Shown here in pieces: positions 52,616 through 61,490 of a DNA stretch of 64,000 nt. Under the pieces are notes generated by a model. It saw nothing but the letters and a program-made list of their open reading frames with translations, ran no database searches and was not told the origin of the DNA. The DNA is from Stomatohabitans albus (lineage in GTDB: Bacteria; Actinomycetota; Nitriliruptoria; Euzebyales; Euzebyaceae): contig NZ_JAYKKE010000001.1 in assembly GCF_036336025.1 (NCBI RefSeq), positions 837,610-901,609 on the forward strand. The letters are read 5' to 3'. The translations under genes were made by a program, and so were the position numbers. Position 1 is the stretch's first letter, and every line of letters begins with the position of its first letter.

Positions 52616-54157
52616 ATGACAGTACTCCTCACAACCTACGGTCCTACCTCTGCCCTGCCCGCTGTGGCAGGTGCGGTAGTGACCGGAGGCACAACAGCCC
52701 GTATTTTTACGGTTGGTCAAGGCGAGGTGTCACAGACCGGTTCGGTCAACCATTTGGTTGGCCGGGCCGATCATCCAGGTATTGCATCTACCATTCTGGA
52801 CGCAGTTGAGGAAATAACGGGAGAGTCCGAGGTTCTCGTTGTAACTACTGACGGGGCAGCAGACTTCGACCCGATGGCCTTTGCTCGAAACCTCCGCTTG
52901 GCAAGCAAGGTCGGGGCAGAAGTGATTGTTGTCGCTGATGGTGAGTGCATCGGCCAGGCTGATTGTGTGAACGTGGCAAAAGATGTGGCACTTGCAGCCA
53001 AGGATGACCATGTGCTGTTGCGCTCCATCATTCTTGTTGGTGGCAGTGGCCCTGCCCCAACGGTGGCGAATGTGCCGGTATACCGACTGGCTTCACCAAC
53101 GACTGACGATGTGGTGAATATCGCAGGTGGTGAAGCACTCTATGGCGTATCCGGTCGTGAAACGCCGATGAGCCCTGAACGTTTTGAACATCTCCTTGTT
53201 AGTCGTGCCCGTCAGGTCCAAGGCCATATCGTGTTATGCGAAGGGTCCGATGATCGTATTTTGACGGCTGCACATAAATGTCTTGCCCGGAAGGTCGCCA
53301 AGTTGACGATCTTGGGTGAGGTGTCCACGATCATGGAGCGGTGCGAAGATTTGGGGTTGGACCTCTCTAATGCCCAATTGATCGACCCCACGAAATCTGA
53401 ACTACGTCCTCAGCTTGTGGCTGCCTTGGTAGAAGCCCGTAAACACAAGGGCATGACTGATGAGCAGGCTGAAAAGCTCATCAATGAGGTGACCTGGTTC
53501 GGAACGTTGATGGTCCATACCGGGTTGGCTGACGGGATGGTTTCTGGCGCTGTTCACACCACAGCTGAAACCGTGCGTCCTGCCTTGCAAGTCATTAAGA
53601 CAGCACCGGGTATGAAGTCAGTAAGCGCCGCATTCCTTATGGCGTTAGCCGACCGTGTGCTGGTGTTTGCTGACTGTGCAGTGACTCCAAATCCCGATGC
53701 GGTTGGTTTGGCGTCGATTGCAATGCAATCAGCCCAAACAGCAACGGCCTTTGGTATTGAACCCCGAGTCGCCATGTTGTCCTACTCGACGGGTTCGTCT
53801 GGCACGGGTGCTGACGTTGATCGTGCGGTGGAAGCCACACGGCTGGCAAAAGAAGCAAATCCAACCTTACCCCTTGATGGGCCACTGCAATTTGATGCCG
53901 CCTTTGATCCAGAAGTCGCCGCATCTAAGGCCCCGAATAGTCCGGTGGCTGGTAAAGCAACTGTCTTTATCTTCCCGGACCTTGAGAGTGGCAATGTCAC
54001 CTATAAAGCGGTGCAGCGCACAGCAGGTGCCGTGGCGATTGGCCCACTCCTCCAGGGGTTGAATAAACCGGTTAATGATCTGTCTCGCGGATGCACCGTC
54101 ACGGATATTGTCAATACTGTTGCGATGACCGCTGTTCAGGCAGGATATTCGAAATAA
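52616..54157 (+). CDS. pta: phosphate acetyltransferase with shortened N-terminal domain
   Basis: A 513-residue Pta that turns acetyl-CoA into acetyl phosphate, completing the ethanolamine pathway. Residues from about 190 form a full PTA_PTB domain (TAETVRPALQVIKTAPGMKSV, LSYSTGSSGTGADVDR and FPDLESGNVTYKAVQR). The first 170 residues resemble the BioD-like domain of long Pta proteins, but the Walker A position reads YGPTSALP and the DRTGG domain seems missing. It is the last gene of the eut operon, in the place EutD usually holds. Confidence 0.9.
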   Translation: MTVLLTTYGPTSALPAVAGAVVTGGTTARIFTVGQGEVSQTGSVNHLVGRADHPGIASTILDAVEEITGESEVLVVTTDGAADFDPMAFARNLRLASKVGAEVIVVADGECIGQADCVNVAKDVALAAKDDHVLLRSIILVGGSGPAPTVANVPVYRLASPTTDDVVNIAGGEALYGVSGRETPMSPERFEHLLVSRARQVQGHIVLCEGSDDRILTAAHKCLARKVAKLTILGEVSTIMERCEDLGLDLSNAQLIDPTKSELRPQLVAALVEARKHKGMTDEQAEKLINEVTWFGTLMVHTGLADGMVSGAVHTTAETVRPALQVIKTAPGMKSVSAAFLMALADRVLVFADCAVTPNPDAVGLASIAMQSAQTATAFGIEPRVAMLSYSTGSSGTGADVDRAVEATRLAKEANPTLPLDGPLQFDAAFDPEVAASKAPNSPVAGKATVFIFPDLESGNVTYKAVQRTAGAVAIGPLLQGLNKPVNDLSRGCTVTDIVNTVAMTAVQAGYSK

Positions 54158-54213
54158 GATCACGGCAGAGAAGCGTGCATATCCTTTTTCGCGTGGTACG
54201 CTTCTTTGCCCCT

Positions 54214-54295
54214 GGTGGGTTGCCCGAGTGGCCAAAGGGAAACGGCTGTAAACCGTTCGGCTTGTCCTACGTAGGTTCAAATCCTACACCCACCA
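54214..54295 (+). tRNA. tRNA-Tyr (GTA)
   Basis: Acceptor GGTGGGT pairs with ACCCACC, discriminator A. The anticodon stem AACGG/CCGTT has loop CTGTAAA with anticodon GTA. A long variable arm is present, as expected for tRNA-Tyr (82 nt in total). Confidence 0.97.
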
Positions 54296-54355
54296 CGAAC
54301 TTTAAAATCCTGGTTGCATAAACCAAACCAGTGAGGCAGACTTTTGCCTTCAAAT

Positions 54356-54428
54356 GCCCCCCTAGCTCAGTCGGCAGAGCGTCTCCATGGTAAGGAGAAG
54401 GTCAACGGTTCGATTCCGTTGGGGGGCT
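54356..54428 (+). tRNA. tRNA-Thr (GGT)
   Basis: Acceptor GCCCCCC pairs with GGGGGGC, discriminator T. The anticodon stem TCTCC/GGAGA has loop ATGGTAA with anticodon GGT. The D arm and T arm (GGTTCGATTCC) are normal. Confidence 0.96.
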
Positions 54429-54546
54429 CGGTACTAGATCCCGGACACTGGGATTCTGAGCTCTACGACTGTGGGCTTTACAATCCCGAACCGCAAGGGT
54501 CATACCTTACGGGTATGGGGTACCTGGTACACTGTTTGTAGTACAT

Positions 54547-54619
54547 GGCCACGTAGCTCAGTGGTTAGAGCACTCGGCTCATAATCGAGGTGTCGGTAGT
54601 TCAATTCTACCCGTGGCTA
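54547..54619 (+). tRNA. tRNA-Met (CAT)
   Basis: Acceptor GGCCACG pairs with CGTGGCT (one G-U pair), discriminator A. The anticodon loop CTCATAA holds CAT. The paired first acceptor position and ordinary T arm suit an elongator tRNA-Met; a tRNA-Ile2 awaiting lysidine cannot be excluded, but its identity elements are not obvious. Confidence 0.93.
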
Positions 54620-54631
54620 CGCTATCAACGT

Positions 54632-54668
54632 GAGGTTGGCACGACAGGTGTCGGCCTCTCGTTATTTT
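54632..54668 (+). terminator. hairpin terminator after the tRNA-Met gene
   Basis: Stem GAGGTTGGCAC/GTGTCGGCCTC with two G-U pairs, followed by TCGTTATTTTG. Confidence 0.65.
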
Positions 54669-54810
54669 GTCTGCAAGTTTGCTTATCTGCTGGCCAGTAT
54701 CTTAGAGTCGTTGCTGACATTCTGTGATCGCATCCGTACGGGTGCGTTACCATGGTGATACGTAGGTATTAACTAAATATTGCCAACCACCTGGCCAAAG
54801 AAGGAGATTC

Positions 54811-55329
54811 GTGGCAGACGTTAAATTGAGGATTAATAACGAGATTCGTACCCGAGATGTACGCCTCATCGGACCGGAAGGCGACCAGATCGGGATTGTG
54901 CCGCTTAAAGTTGCATTAGATGCGGCGGCGGCAGTAGATCTCGACCTCGTGGAAGTTGCGCCAAATGCCCATCCACCAGTGGCAAAGGTGATGGACTATG
55001 GCAAGTATCTGTATGAACAAGAACGTGCTGCACGCGAGGCAAAACGAAATGCTAAGGCCACTGGTCAAAAGGCGATTCGTATGCGCCCTAAGACGGACGA
55101 TCATGACTTTGACACCAAGGTCCGTCAGGCACGTAAGTTCTTGCAGCAGGGGTACAGCGTCCGGTTCCAGGTGATGTTCCGTATGCGTGAACTGCGTCGT
55201 CCGGAGATTGGGCTTCAACAGTTAGACAAACTGGCTGAGGATCTTGCCGATGTTGGCATTGTTGAAACGCGGAGTGGATTGCAGGGGCGTTTTGCCACAA
55301 TGGTGATTTCACCCAAGGGCAACAACTAG
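54811..55329 (+). CDS. infC: translation initiation factor IF-3
   Basis: A 172-residue IF-3. The N-terminal domain begins RINNEIRTRDVRLIGPEGDQIGI, the linker region is Arg/Lys/Ala-rich, and the C-terminal domain has IRMRPKTDDHDFDTKVRQARKFLQQG. GTG 54811 with AAGGAGA upstream is the start; the rare AUU start of many infC genes is not used. Unusually, rpmI and rplT do not follow; tRNA-Trp and secE do instead. Confidence 0.96.
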   Translation: MADVKLRINNEIRTRDVRLIGPEGDQIGIVPLKVALDAAAAVDLDLVEVAPNAHPPVAKVMDYGKYLYEQERAAREAKRNAKATGQKAIRMRPKTDDHDFDTKVRQARKFLQQGYSVRFQVMFRMRELRRPEIGLQQLDKLAEDLADVGIVETRSGLQGRFATMVISPKGNN

Positions 55330-55402
55330 GACATTGCCGATTCCTACGGTAACTGCAATACTTGGGAGTCTGCAATTTCGGTTGCAAGGCAGGAACCCAA
55401 AT

Positions 55403-55475
55403 AGGGGCGTAGCTCAATTGGCAGAGCGACGGTCTCCAAAACCGTAGGTCGGGGGTTCGATTCCCTCCGCCCCTG
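55403..55475 (+). tRNA. tRNA-Trp (CCA)
   Basis: Acceptor AGGGGCG pairs with CGCCCCT, discriminator G, and the 3' CCA is encoded (55476-55478), unlike the other tRNAs here. The anticodon stem ACGGT/ACCGT has loop CTCCAAA with anticodon CCA. It lies directly upstream of secE-nusG, a common bacterial arrangement. Confidence 0.97.
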
Positions 55476-55536
55476 CCACATACTCTAGGGGTCGCAAGGC
55501 CCCTTTTATTTACCAAAGCGATGAGTTGTGAGTCTT

Positions 55537-55764
55537 ATGAGTGACCTTCCCACACAAGATGTAGCCACCCCCGAAAAGGCCGGTGGTCCACTTGGCTACC
55601 TGCAACAGGTTCGTGAAGAATTACGCAAGGTGTACTGGCCGACCAAAATGGAGGTCGCCAAGATGAGCCTCATGGTCATTCTCGTTACGGTGGTTGTTGG
55701 TGCCCTTGTGGTTGCAATGGATTACCTATTTGGCCAGCTCGCCCTTACGATTTTTGGTGGATAA
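55537..55764 (+). CDS. secE: preprotein translocase subunit SecE
   Basis: A 75-residue single-helix SecE. The amphipathic helix motif YLQQVREELRKVYWPTKMEV (about residues 25-44) is followed by one membrane segment (MSLMVILVTVVVGALVVAMDYLF). It stabilises SecY in the membrane. ATG 55537 is used; a GTG at 55528 is in frame. The nusG start is 3 bases after its stop. Confidence 0.95.
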   Translation: MSDLPTQDVATPEKAGGPLGYLQQVREELRKVYWPTKMEVAKMSLMVILVTVVVGALVVAMDYLFGQLALTIFGG

Positions 55765-55767
55765 CCA

Positions 55768-56601
55768 ATGAGTGAACAAGAACATATCGAAGAGCTTGAA
55801 GCTATTGACACTGCCAACGAACCGGTAGATGCACCAACGGATGATTTCACCGATCTCCTTGCGGCCGCGGGTGGTGTTGATGAGGAAGCTGAGTTAGATC
55901 GCCAAGACGATGGTGAATCTGACGATGACGTATCTTCTGCTGATTCAGCACATGATGGAGACACCGATCAAGATGAGACTCCTCGGGTTACGCCGCCGTG
56001 GCTGCTTCCTGGCGAGTTCTACGTCGTTCATACCTACAGTGGGTATGAAGCGAAGGTCAAGTCCAATTTAGAGAGTCGAGTTCGCTCGATGAATATGGAT
56101 GACCGTATCTTTGATGTGATTATCCCAACCGAAGATGCGGTTGAGATTAAAAACGGGAAGAAGAAAGAAGTTAAACGCAAGGTGTACCCCGGTTACGTCG
56201 TGGTGCGTATGGACTTTGATGATGACACGTGGAGAGTTGTGCGTGACACACCGGCAGTGACCGGGTTCGTTGGAGACAATAACCGTGCCAACATGGTTGC
56301 CCTTGGACGGGCCACTCCGCCTGTACCGCTAAGTCGGGCGGAGCTAGAAGAACTCTTCGGGGAGCCAGAAGAGGAATTGGTCGAAACCCCAGATGGCACA
56401 GCCAAACCGGTCAAGAAAAAGACAACGATTGATTTCGATGTTGACGAGAATGTACGGGTAACCAGTGGTCCATTTGCAGACTTCACCGGAACGATCAGTG
56501 AGATCAATGCTGAAGCTGGCAAGTTAAAGGTATTGGTATCGATTTTCGGTCGTGAAACACCGGTTGAACTAACCTTCGATCAGGTTGCCAAACTGACCTA
56601 G
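55768..56601 (+). CDS. nusG: transcription termination/antitermination factor NusG
   Basis: A 277-residue NusG. The NGN domain ([21 protein letters not shown] at about 84-104; [30 protein letters not shown]) and the KOW domain ([40 protein letters not shown], near the end) are typical. A roughly 80-residue acidic N-terminal extension rich in Asp and Glu is present, as in other actinobacteria, and an acidic insert separates the two domains. A terminator follows instead of rplK-rplA. Confidence 0.96.
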   Translation: MSEQEHIEELEAIDTANEPVDAPTDDFTDLLAAAGGVDEEAELDRQDDGESDDDVSSADSAHDGDTDQDETPRVTPPWLLPGEFYVVHTYSGYEAKVKSNLESRVRSMNMDDRIFDVIIPTEDAVEIKNGKKKEVKRKVYPGYVVVRMDFDDDTWRVVRDTPAVTGFVGDNNRANMVALGRATPPVPLSRAELEELFGEPEEELVETPDGTAKPVKKKTTIDFDVDENVRVTSGPFADFTGTISEINAEAGKLKVLVSIFGRETPVELTFDQVAKLT

Positions 56602-56616
56602 AGTTAGCTAGGTAGA

Positions 56617-56645
56617 GAAAACCCACCCGAACAGGGTGGGTTTTT
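56617..56645 (+). terminator. intrinsic terminator of secE-nusG
   Basis: Stem AAAACCCACCC/GGGTGGGTTTT with a short loop and TTTTT. It ends the operon 15 bases after the nusG stop. Confidence 0.92.
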
Positions 56646-56802
56646 CACGTTTTGAGATGTAGTTGAATGATCCGTAGGTCTACAAAAAAGAAACTAAAGT
56701 TTCCTTGAGATTGTGAATGAGTAGGTAGACATGCATCATCGCAGTTCTGTTCGGAACGACTTCGTTTCTAACAGTTCATTTAACCGACTGAAAGCATTGA
56801 TA

Positions 56803-57219
56803 ATGGCCTTTTCATTTACAAAGAACCTGGTAACCCTTTCTCTTGCGTTAGGCTTGGCTGGTGGGGCGCTTGTCGCCATTCCAGCAGCTCCGGCAACCGC
56901 GGCACCATCCACGACCGCCGGCGTCGTACAGCAAGAGGACTCAGCTGCCAGTCTCAAGGGTGGGCGTATCTACGTACAAGCGGGTACCACTGTGGCACGA
57001 CGCTTGCCAACCGTTGATGCGAACAACAATCCCTTGACCTACCACTTTCAAGGGCGTCCCTTGGATTGGGTGACGCTTGAGAACAATCTGGTGGTTTTCG
57101 AGGCTCCTGCAACGCAGGAACCCGGCGTACACCGCGTTACCGTTCGTGTAACTAACGGTAAGGGTGGCCGGGCCTATGTGAAGTACATCGTCAATATCCT
57201 TCCAGCCGAACACAACTAA
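56803..57219 (+). CDS. secreted Ig-like domain protein
   Basis: A 138-residue exported protein. The signal peptide (residues 1-33, ending PATAA-A) is followed by one beta-sandwich-like domain: LTYHFQGRPLDWVTLENNLVVFEAP and PGVHRVTVRVTNGKGGRAYVKYIVNI, the pattern of Ig-fold putative-Ig/cadherin-like modules. There is no anchor, so it is probably released or non-covalently bound. ATG 56803 is preferred over 56731 because it opens the signal peptide directly. It starts the surface-protein locus. Confidence 0.75.
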   Translation: MAFSFTKNLVTLSLALGLAGGALVAIPAAPATAAPSTTAGVVQQEDSAASLKGGRIYVQAGTTVARRLPTVDANNNPLTYHFQGRPLDWVTLENNLVVFEAPATQEPGVHRVTVRVTNGKGGRAYVKYIVNILPAEHN

Positions 57220-57245
57220 ATCATTTCATTCGATTCCTTTCACCC

Positions 57246-57277
57246 GAACCGCCTCACTATGAGGCGGTTCGTGGTTT
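57246..57277 (+). terminator. intrinsic terminator
   Basis: Ten-bp stem GAACCGCCTC/GAGGCGGTTC, then GTGGTTTTG, after the 56803-57219 gene. Confidence 0.75.
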
Positions 57278-57426
57278 TGAGCTCGAAATACTGCGCTGTA
57301 CCAGTATTAATCCTGGTCATCAGGGTTCTCCTTAAAAAGAAATAAATGGCTATCAGAAGGATTAGGTTTACTAAAGAAACTGCAATAGCATGACAAAAAC
57401 AGTTTCTTGTTGACGGAGGTACCTGT

Positions 57427-60400
57427 ATGAAACCTGTGGCCGCACTTATGACGATAGGATTGCTAATGCTGGGGGTGCCCGCTGTAGCCCAGGCGCCACC
57501 GGACACGCAGCCGGTAGTGATACATAGTCAAGGCAACAGAACAAGCACCGGGACTCAGCCCGTTGGAAACGGGTCCCAACCAGTTTTAAGTAATCCACCT
57601 TCACTGATCATTCCGAGTGAAACCCATATCCCCAAGGGCACGGGTGAAGGTGAATATGAACTGAATATTAGTGATGATAAAACGCCCTTGAAAGACTTGA
57701 AGGTGCGTGTCGAGTCTCAGCTCACACGGATGCGGACTGAATTTGATCATGGGCACTGGCATTTGATGGTTGATAACACCAAGATTGCCGATGTCGATGA
57801 AGCCATTATCGAAGTTGAAGATGCTGACGGCAATATCACCAAGAAGATGCTGGAGGTATATGTCAGCAATAATGCTCCCTGGCTACACCCCATCGTGAAT
57901 CACACCATGCGAGCTAATCGGGCAATTCGTCCGATCATGGTCATGCAGATGGAAGCAAGGAATGGTTTGGGATTTGTGAGTTTTGAGGGGGATATTCCGC
58001 CTGGCTTAACCTTCCCACAACAACAGCGTGTTCAACGGACAACGATTACGGGTACACCCACAACGCCAGGAACGTACAAGCTCACACAGGTTCTCACGGA
58101 CTCTGGAGGTAATCGTTTATACGAGCAGCCTTTTGTAATTGATGTTATAGCCGAAGATGCTCCGGTGGTGTTGGGTGATTTCAACATAGCGATGCGCAAA
58201 GGACTCAATTTCCAGGAGGAAACCAAGATTGCACCCGCTGTTGGAGAAAAATGGCGGGCTTCGAACAACCTCTTCCATACCGCCGGCGAGTGGCCCTATG
58301 GCACCTTAACGTTCCGTGTGGATCGGGGTGCGGAGTTTGTTTCAGTTCGCAAATACCACAACCGCTACCGCATGTATACCAAGACGGATAAGGCAACCGG
58401 GCCTATTCCAGTCAAACTGACGATGGTTGATGGCGGTAAGAATGAAGTGTCGCATTGGACGGTTATTCAAGTTGACCCTAAACGAGGGCAGCCGCTAAAA
58501 ACCCGTGAGCTACGCAACCTTCCGTACTTGCTGAACCTTGAACCAGGTAAGGCAATGAACCCAGCGAAGATACGAGCGAGTAGTGCGGAACCTGGTGATG
58601 TCTTTACGGTTGAAGGGCTGCCAAGCGGCTTGAAGTTCGACCCAACAACCAACACCATATCGGGGACTCCGGTCACCGCAGGTGAGTTTGAGGTTGCTAT
58701 TTCCTTCAAGAATGCCGCTGGTGAAGCGCAAGATGCCAAGATCGTTCCCTTCACGGTAGCTCAACAAGCCAACAAGCCGCCGGTGCTGAACTTCCCCTTT
58801 GATAAACATGTGACCAAGGGCAATGGGGAAGCCGAAATCGAGCTTGATATTACCGACGACACCACACCGGTAAAAGACTTAAAGGTTCGCGTCGAGTCTC
58901 AATTTATTAAGATGCGCCCGGAACTGGACGGAGGGCATTGGCATCTGATGGTGGACAACACCAAGATCGCTGATGTTGACGAAGCAATTATTGAGGTTGA
59001 AGACGCCCAGGGTGCAAAGAGTACAAAGATTATCGAGGTGTATGTAGACAAGGGTTCACCTTGGATTCATCCAACTGCTAAACGAATTGTGCGTGTCGGC
59101 CAACCAATCCCCAAAATCATGGTGTTGCAGTTAGAGACACCCCACGGTCCTGGCACGGTTGAAGTGACCGGCCTACCCGATGGCCTTGGTCCGAATACCT
59201 TTAAAACGAAGCGAGGCTATATCGAAGGTATCCCAACCAAGGTAGGTACCTATCCCATTAGCCAGGTCTTGAAAGATTCCAAAGGGACCGTGCTCGCCCG
59301 CATGGGGTTCGAGATTGAAGTGATTGCATCGGATGCACCCTATGTGCATGGCACCTTTGACATCGATATGCGTCGGGGGCCTGGATTTGTAAAGGAAACA
59401 ACGATTGCGCCTGCCCAAGGTGACACGTTCCGTAACACCTACAACCTGTATCACAAGGCGGGTGAAGCTCCTTTCCAAGACTTGCAGTACCGGATTGATT
59501 ATGGTGGCTCCGTTGCTTCAGTGCGCAAGTACCACGACCGTTGGCGGATGCGCCTTGATACAAGCAAGGCCACAGGGCCAAAGCCCGTTTTAATCACGAT
59601 GTTTGACAAGCAGGGGCGTACCTTTTCGCGCTGGGTAGTCATTCAGGTTGATCCACAACGCGGCCAACCACTACAAACGCGCAAAATCATCGGTCTCGAA
59701 GAGAACTATACGTTTGAGGCGGGTAAAGCGATTACGCCGATCAAGGTCACCTTTGAAGGCCTTCTCCCAAGCGATTATCCCCACCTTGCTGGCAGCTTAC
59801 CGCCAGGTATCACGTTTGATATTGCGTCCTCAAGCTTTGTAGGTACGCCCACTGCTGAAGGGAACACGACCGTTGCGGTTGTTTTTGAGGACAAAGATGG
59901 CGTTGGCCAGGATGCCAAAATAGTGACCTTCAACGTGAAGAAGGCGGTGATACCACCCCCGCCGAACCCCAACCCGAATCCGAACCCCAATCCGAATCCG
60001 AACCCGAACCCGCAGCCGCAGCCGCAGCCGCAGCCAAGTCCCACGGGAACGCCTTCTCCCGCAGGTGACTTATCTGGGATTCAAATCTCGGGTGCATCGC
60101 GTGTAGAAACAGCCGTGGCTATTAGCCAACAGCATGTTCAAGCCGCCAGCTTGGACACCATAGTGTTGGCCCGCGCTGATGAGGTTGCTGATGCCGTGGC
60201 AGCAACACCGCTAGCCCACCAAATGGGTGCCCCGGTGTTATTAACCCAGTCAGATAGTTTGCATCCAGCGACCCTCAAAGAAATAACCCGGACAATCAAA
60301 CCTGACGGTCGGATAGTCCTGATGGGCGGTCCGGTTGCGATTCATCCTAGTGTTGAAGAAGCCCTGAAGGGAGCCCTCCCAACTATCAAGTTCGAGCGTG

Positions 60401-61026
60401 TGCAAGGTGATAACCGCTTTAGTACTGCAGTTGCGGTATATGACCGCCTCGGACAGCCCACCACCGTAGCCATCATTGATGCTGATAAAAAGCATGTGGG
60501 TGATGCGTTAGTTGCTGGCGTGGCCATGGCGCAGCTTAAGACGGGGGGTAACGTAACCCCCGGCGCGGTCCTCTATTCATCCAATAACAAGGTGCCTGTA
60601 GAAACCCAAGGGGTGCTATTGCCCAAGGTAACCAAACGGTACACCTATGACCAGTCGGTGAAGGAAGCGGCGAACGCCACGCTTATCGAAGGCAATGATC
60701 CCATCGCACGGTCAGTGACAACCGCAATGACCTTCTTTGATAAGAATGTACGCGTTGTAACGCTTGCGTCGTCACGGGAAGCGAACACAGTTGACGCTCT
60801 AGCTGGCGGTGTAGATGCAGCTCGTCTGGGTGCCCCCCTAGTTCTTGCACCAGCCACATCAAGTGATGGGCGGGTACGCGACTACCTGGCCAGCCTTGTA
60901 AAAGGCAAGCAGTTAAGGTCCGCCATGATATTTGGTGGTCCTCAAGCGGTCTCACCTGATGTGCGTGACCACCTATTTGCAAGCGATACCAAGATTCAAT
61001 GGGATACGGTTGAGGCAAGACCATAA
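57427..61026 (+). CDS. large surface protein: duplicated Ig-like modules plus cell-wall-binding repeat 2
   Basis: A 1199-residue exported protein. A signal peptide (1-22) precedes two ~390-residue modules in tandem (about 58-447 and 452-842). The phrases DLKVRVESQ, GHWHLMVDNTKIADVDEAIIEVEDA, RGQPLKTR/RGQPLQTR and GEAQDAKIV/VGQDAKIV recur in the same order, with putative Ig (He_PIG-like) domains visible as GLPSGLKFDPTTNTISGTP. A Pro-Asn/Pro-Gln linker (about 844-880) leads to three cell-wall-binding-repeat-2 units (SGASRVETAVAISQQ and so on, 883-1195) that probably bind secondary wall polymers. GGAGG lies upstream of the ATG. Confidence 0.88.
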   Translation: MKPVAALMTIGLLMLGVPAVAQAPPDTQPVVIHSQGNRTSTGTQPVGNGSQPVLSNPPSLIIPSETHIPKGTGEGEYELNISDDKTPLKDLKVRVESQLTRMRTEFDHGHWHLMVDNTKIADVDEAIIEVEDADGNITKKMLEVYVSNNAPWLHPIVNHTMRANRAIRPIMVMQMEARNGLGFVSFEGDIPPGLTFPQQQRVQRTTITGTPTTPGTYKLTQVLTDSGGNRLYEQPFVIDVIAEDAPVVLGDFNIAMRKGLNFQEETKIAPAVGEKWRASNNLFHTAGEWPYGTLTFRVDRGAEFVSVRKYHNRYRMYTKTDKATGPIPVKLTMVDGGKNEVSHWTVIQVDPKRGQPLKTRELRNLPYLLNLEPGKAMNPAKIRASSAEPGDVFTVEGLPSGLKFDPTTNTISGTPVTAGEFEVAISFKNAAGEAQDAKIVPFTVAQQANKPPVLNFPFDKHVTKGNGEAEIELDITDDTTPVKDLKVRVESQFIKMRPELDGGHWHLMVDNTKIADVDEAIIEVEDAQGAKSTKIIEVYVDKGSPWIHPTAKRIVRVGQPIPKIMVLQLETPHGPGTVEVTGLPDGLGPNTFKTKRGYIEGIPTKVGTYPISQVLKDSKGTVLARMGFEIEVIASDAPYVHGTFDIDMRRGPGFVKETTIAPAQGDTFRNTYNLYHKAGEAPFQDLQYRIDYGGSVASVRKYHDRWRMRLDTSKATGPKPVLITMFDKQGRTFSRWVVIQVDPQRGQPLQTRKIIGLEENYTFEAGKAITPIKVTFEGLLPSDYPHLAGSLPPGITFDIASSSFVGTPTAEGNTTVAVVFEDKDGVGQDAKIVTFNVKKAVIPPPPNPNPNPNPNPNPNPNPQPQPQPQPSPTGTPSPAGDLSGIQISGASRVETAVAISQQHVQAASLDTIVLARADEVADAVAATPLAHQMGAPVLLTQSDSLHPATLKEITRTIKPDGRIVLMGGPVAIHPSVEEALKGALPTIKFERVQGDNRFSTAVAVYDRLGQPTTVAIIDADKKHVGDALVAGVAMAQLKTGGNVTPGAVLYSSNNKVPVETQGVLLPKVTKRYTYDQSVKEAANATLIEGNDPIARSVTTAMTFFDKNVRVVTLASSREANTVDALAGGVDAARLGAPLVLAPATSSDGRVRDYLASLVKGKQLRSAMIFGGPQAVSPDVRDHLFASDTKIQWDTVEARP

Positions 61027-61212
61027 GCTCATCTCTGCCCAAGGTATTCCGACCTACCTTGGGCTATTTCTAGTCAATAAGGGCTGCCTAATACACAAAT
61101 CATTACTGGAAGTAATAGTAGTAGTGCGAAGCGTGTTTTATTGGGTTGCGCAAGAGGTCGGCTGGCACAGTGTTATCCAACAAGGCAGAAGCAAACCCCA
61201 AAAGGAGCCATC

Positions 61213-61302
61213 ATGAAAATCAACACCCTCAGCGTCCTCGGTTTGATGGTCGCCATGCTCGCAGGCGTGTTGGCAGACATTGAAGCTCCAGCCACTGTCT
61301 AG
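61213..61302 (+). CDS. 29-residue secreted-signal microprotein
   Basis: AAAAGGAG lies 6 bases before an ATG opening a 29-codon frame, MKINTLSVLGLMVAMLAGVL then ADIEAPATV and a stop. It is essentially a signal peptide with a nine-residue tail. A perfect terminator follows after 20 bases, so it is a self-contained small transcription unit. It could be a remnant of a larger surface-protein gene, a small membrane protein or a secreted peptide. Confidence 0.5.
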   Translation: MKINTLSVLGLMVAMLAGVLADIEAPATV

Positions 61303-61323
61303 TTAACGCAGAGAGAGAACGTA

Positions 61324-61349
61324 AGCCCGGCCGAAAGGCCGGGTTTCAT
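61324..61349 (+). terminator. intrinsic terminator
   Basis: Stem CCCGGCC/GGCCGGG with a GAAA tetraloop and flanking A/T pairs, then TTTCATTTTTATTTATTTT. Confidence 0.92.
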
Positions 61350-61437
61350 TTTTATTTATTTTCTGATGATGGTACATTGCATTGTTGTAGTAAATACAAA
61401 CAGGTTTATTTAAATAGTTTTCAAATAATGCCGGTTA

Positions 61438-61452
61438 TTGAACATTGTTCAA
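61438..61452. promoter_or_regulatory. palindrome upstream of the second cell-wall-binding protein
   Basis: TTGAACA-T-TGTTCAA, a perfect 7-bp inverted repeat within the AT-rich leader, 39 bases before the start codon. It may be an operator; no cognate regulator is evident. Confidence 0.4.
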
Positions 61453-61490
61453 TTAGATGAATAATGTTGACCTTATATATGGAGCCAGTG

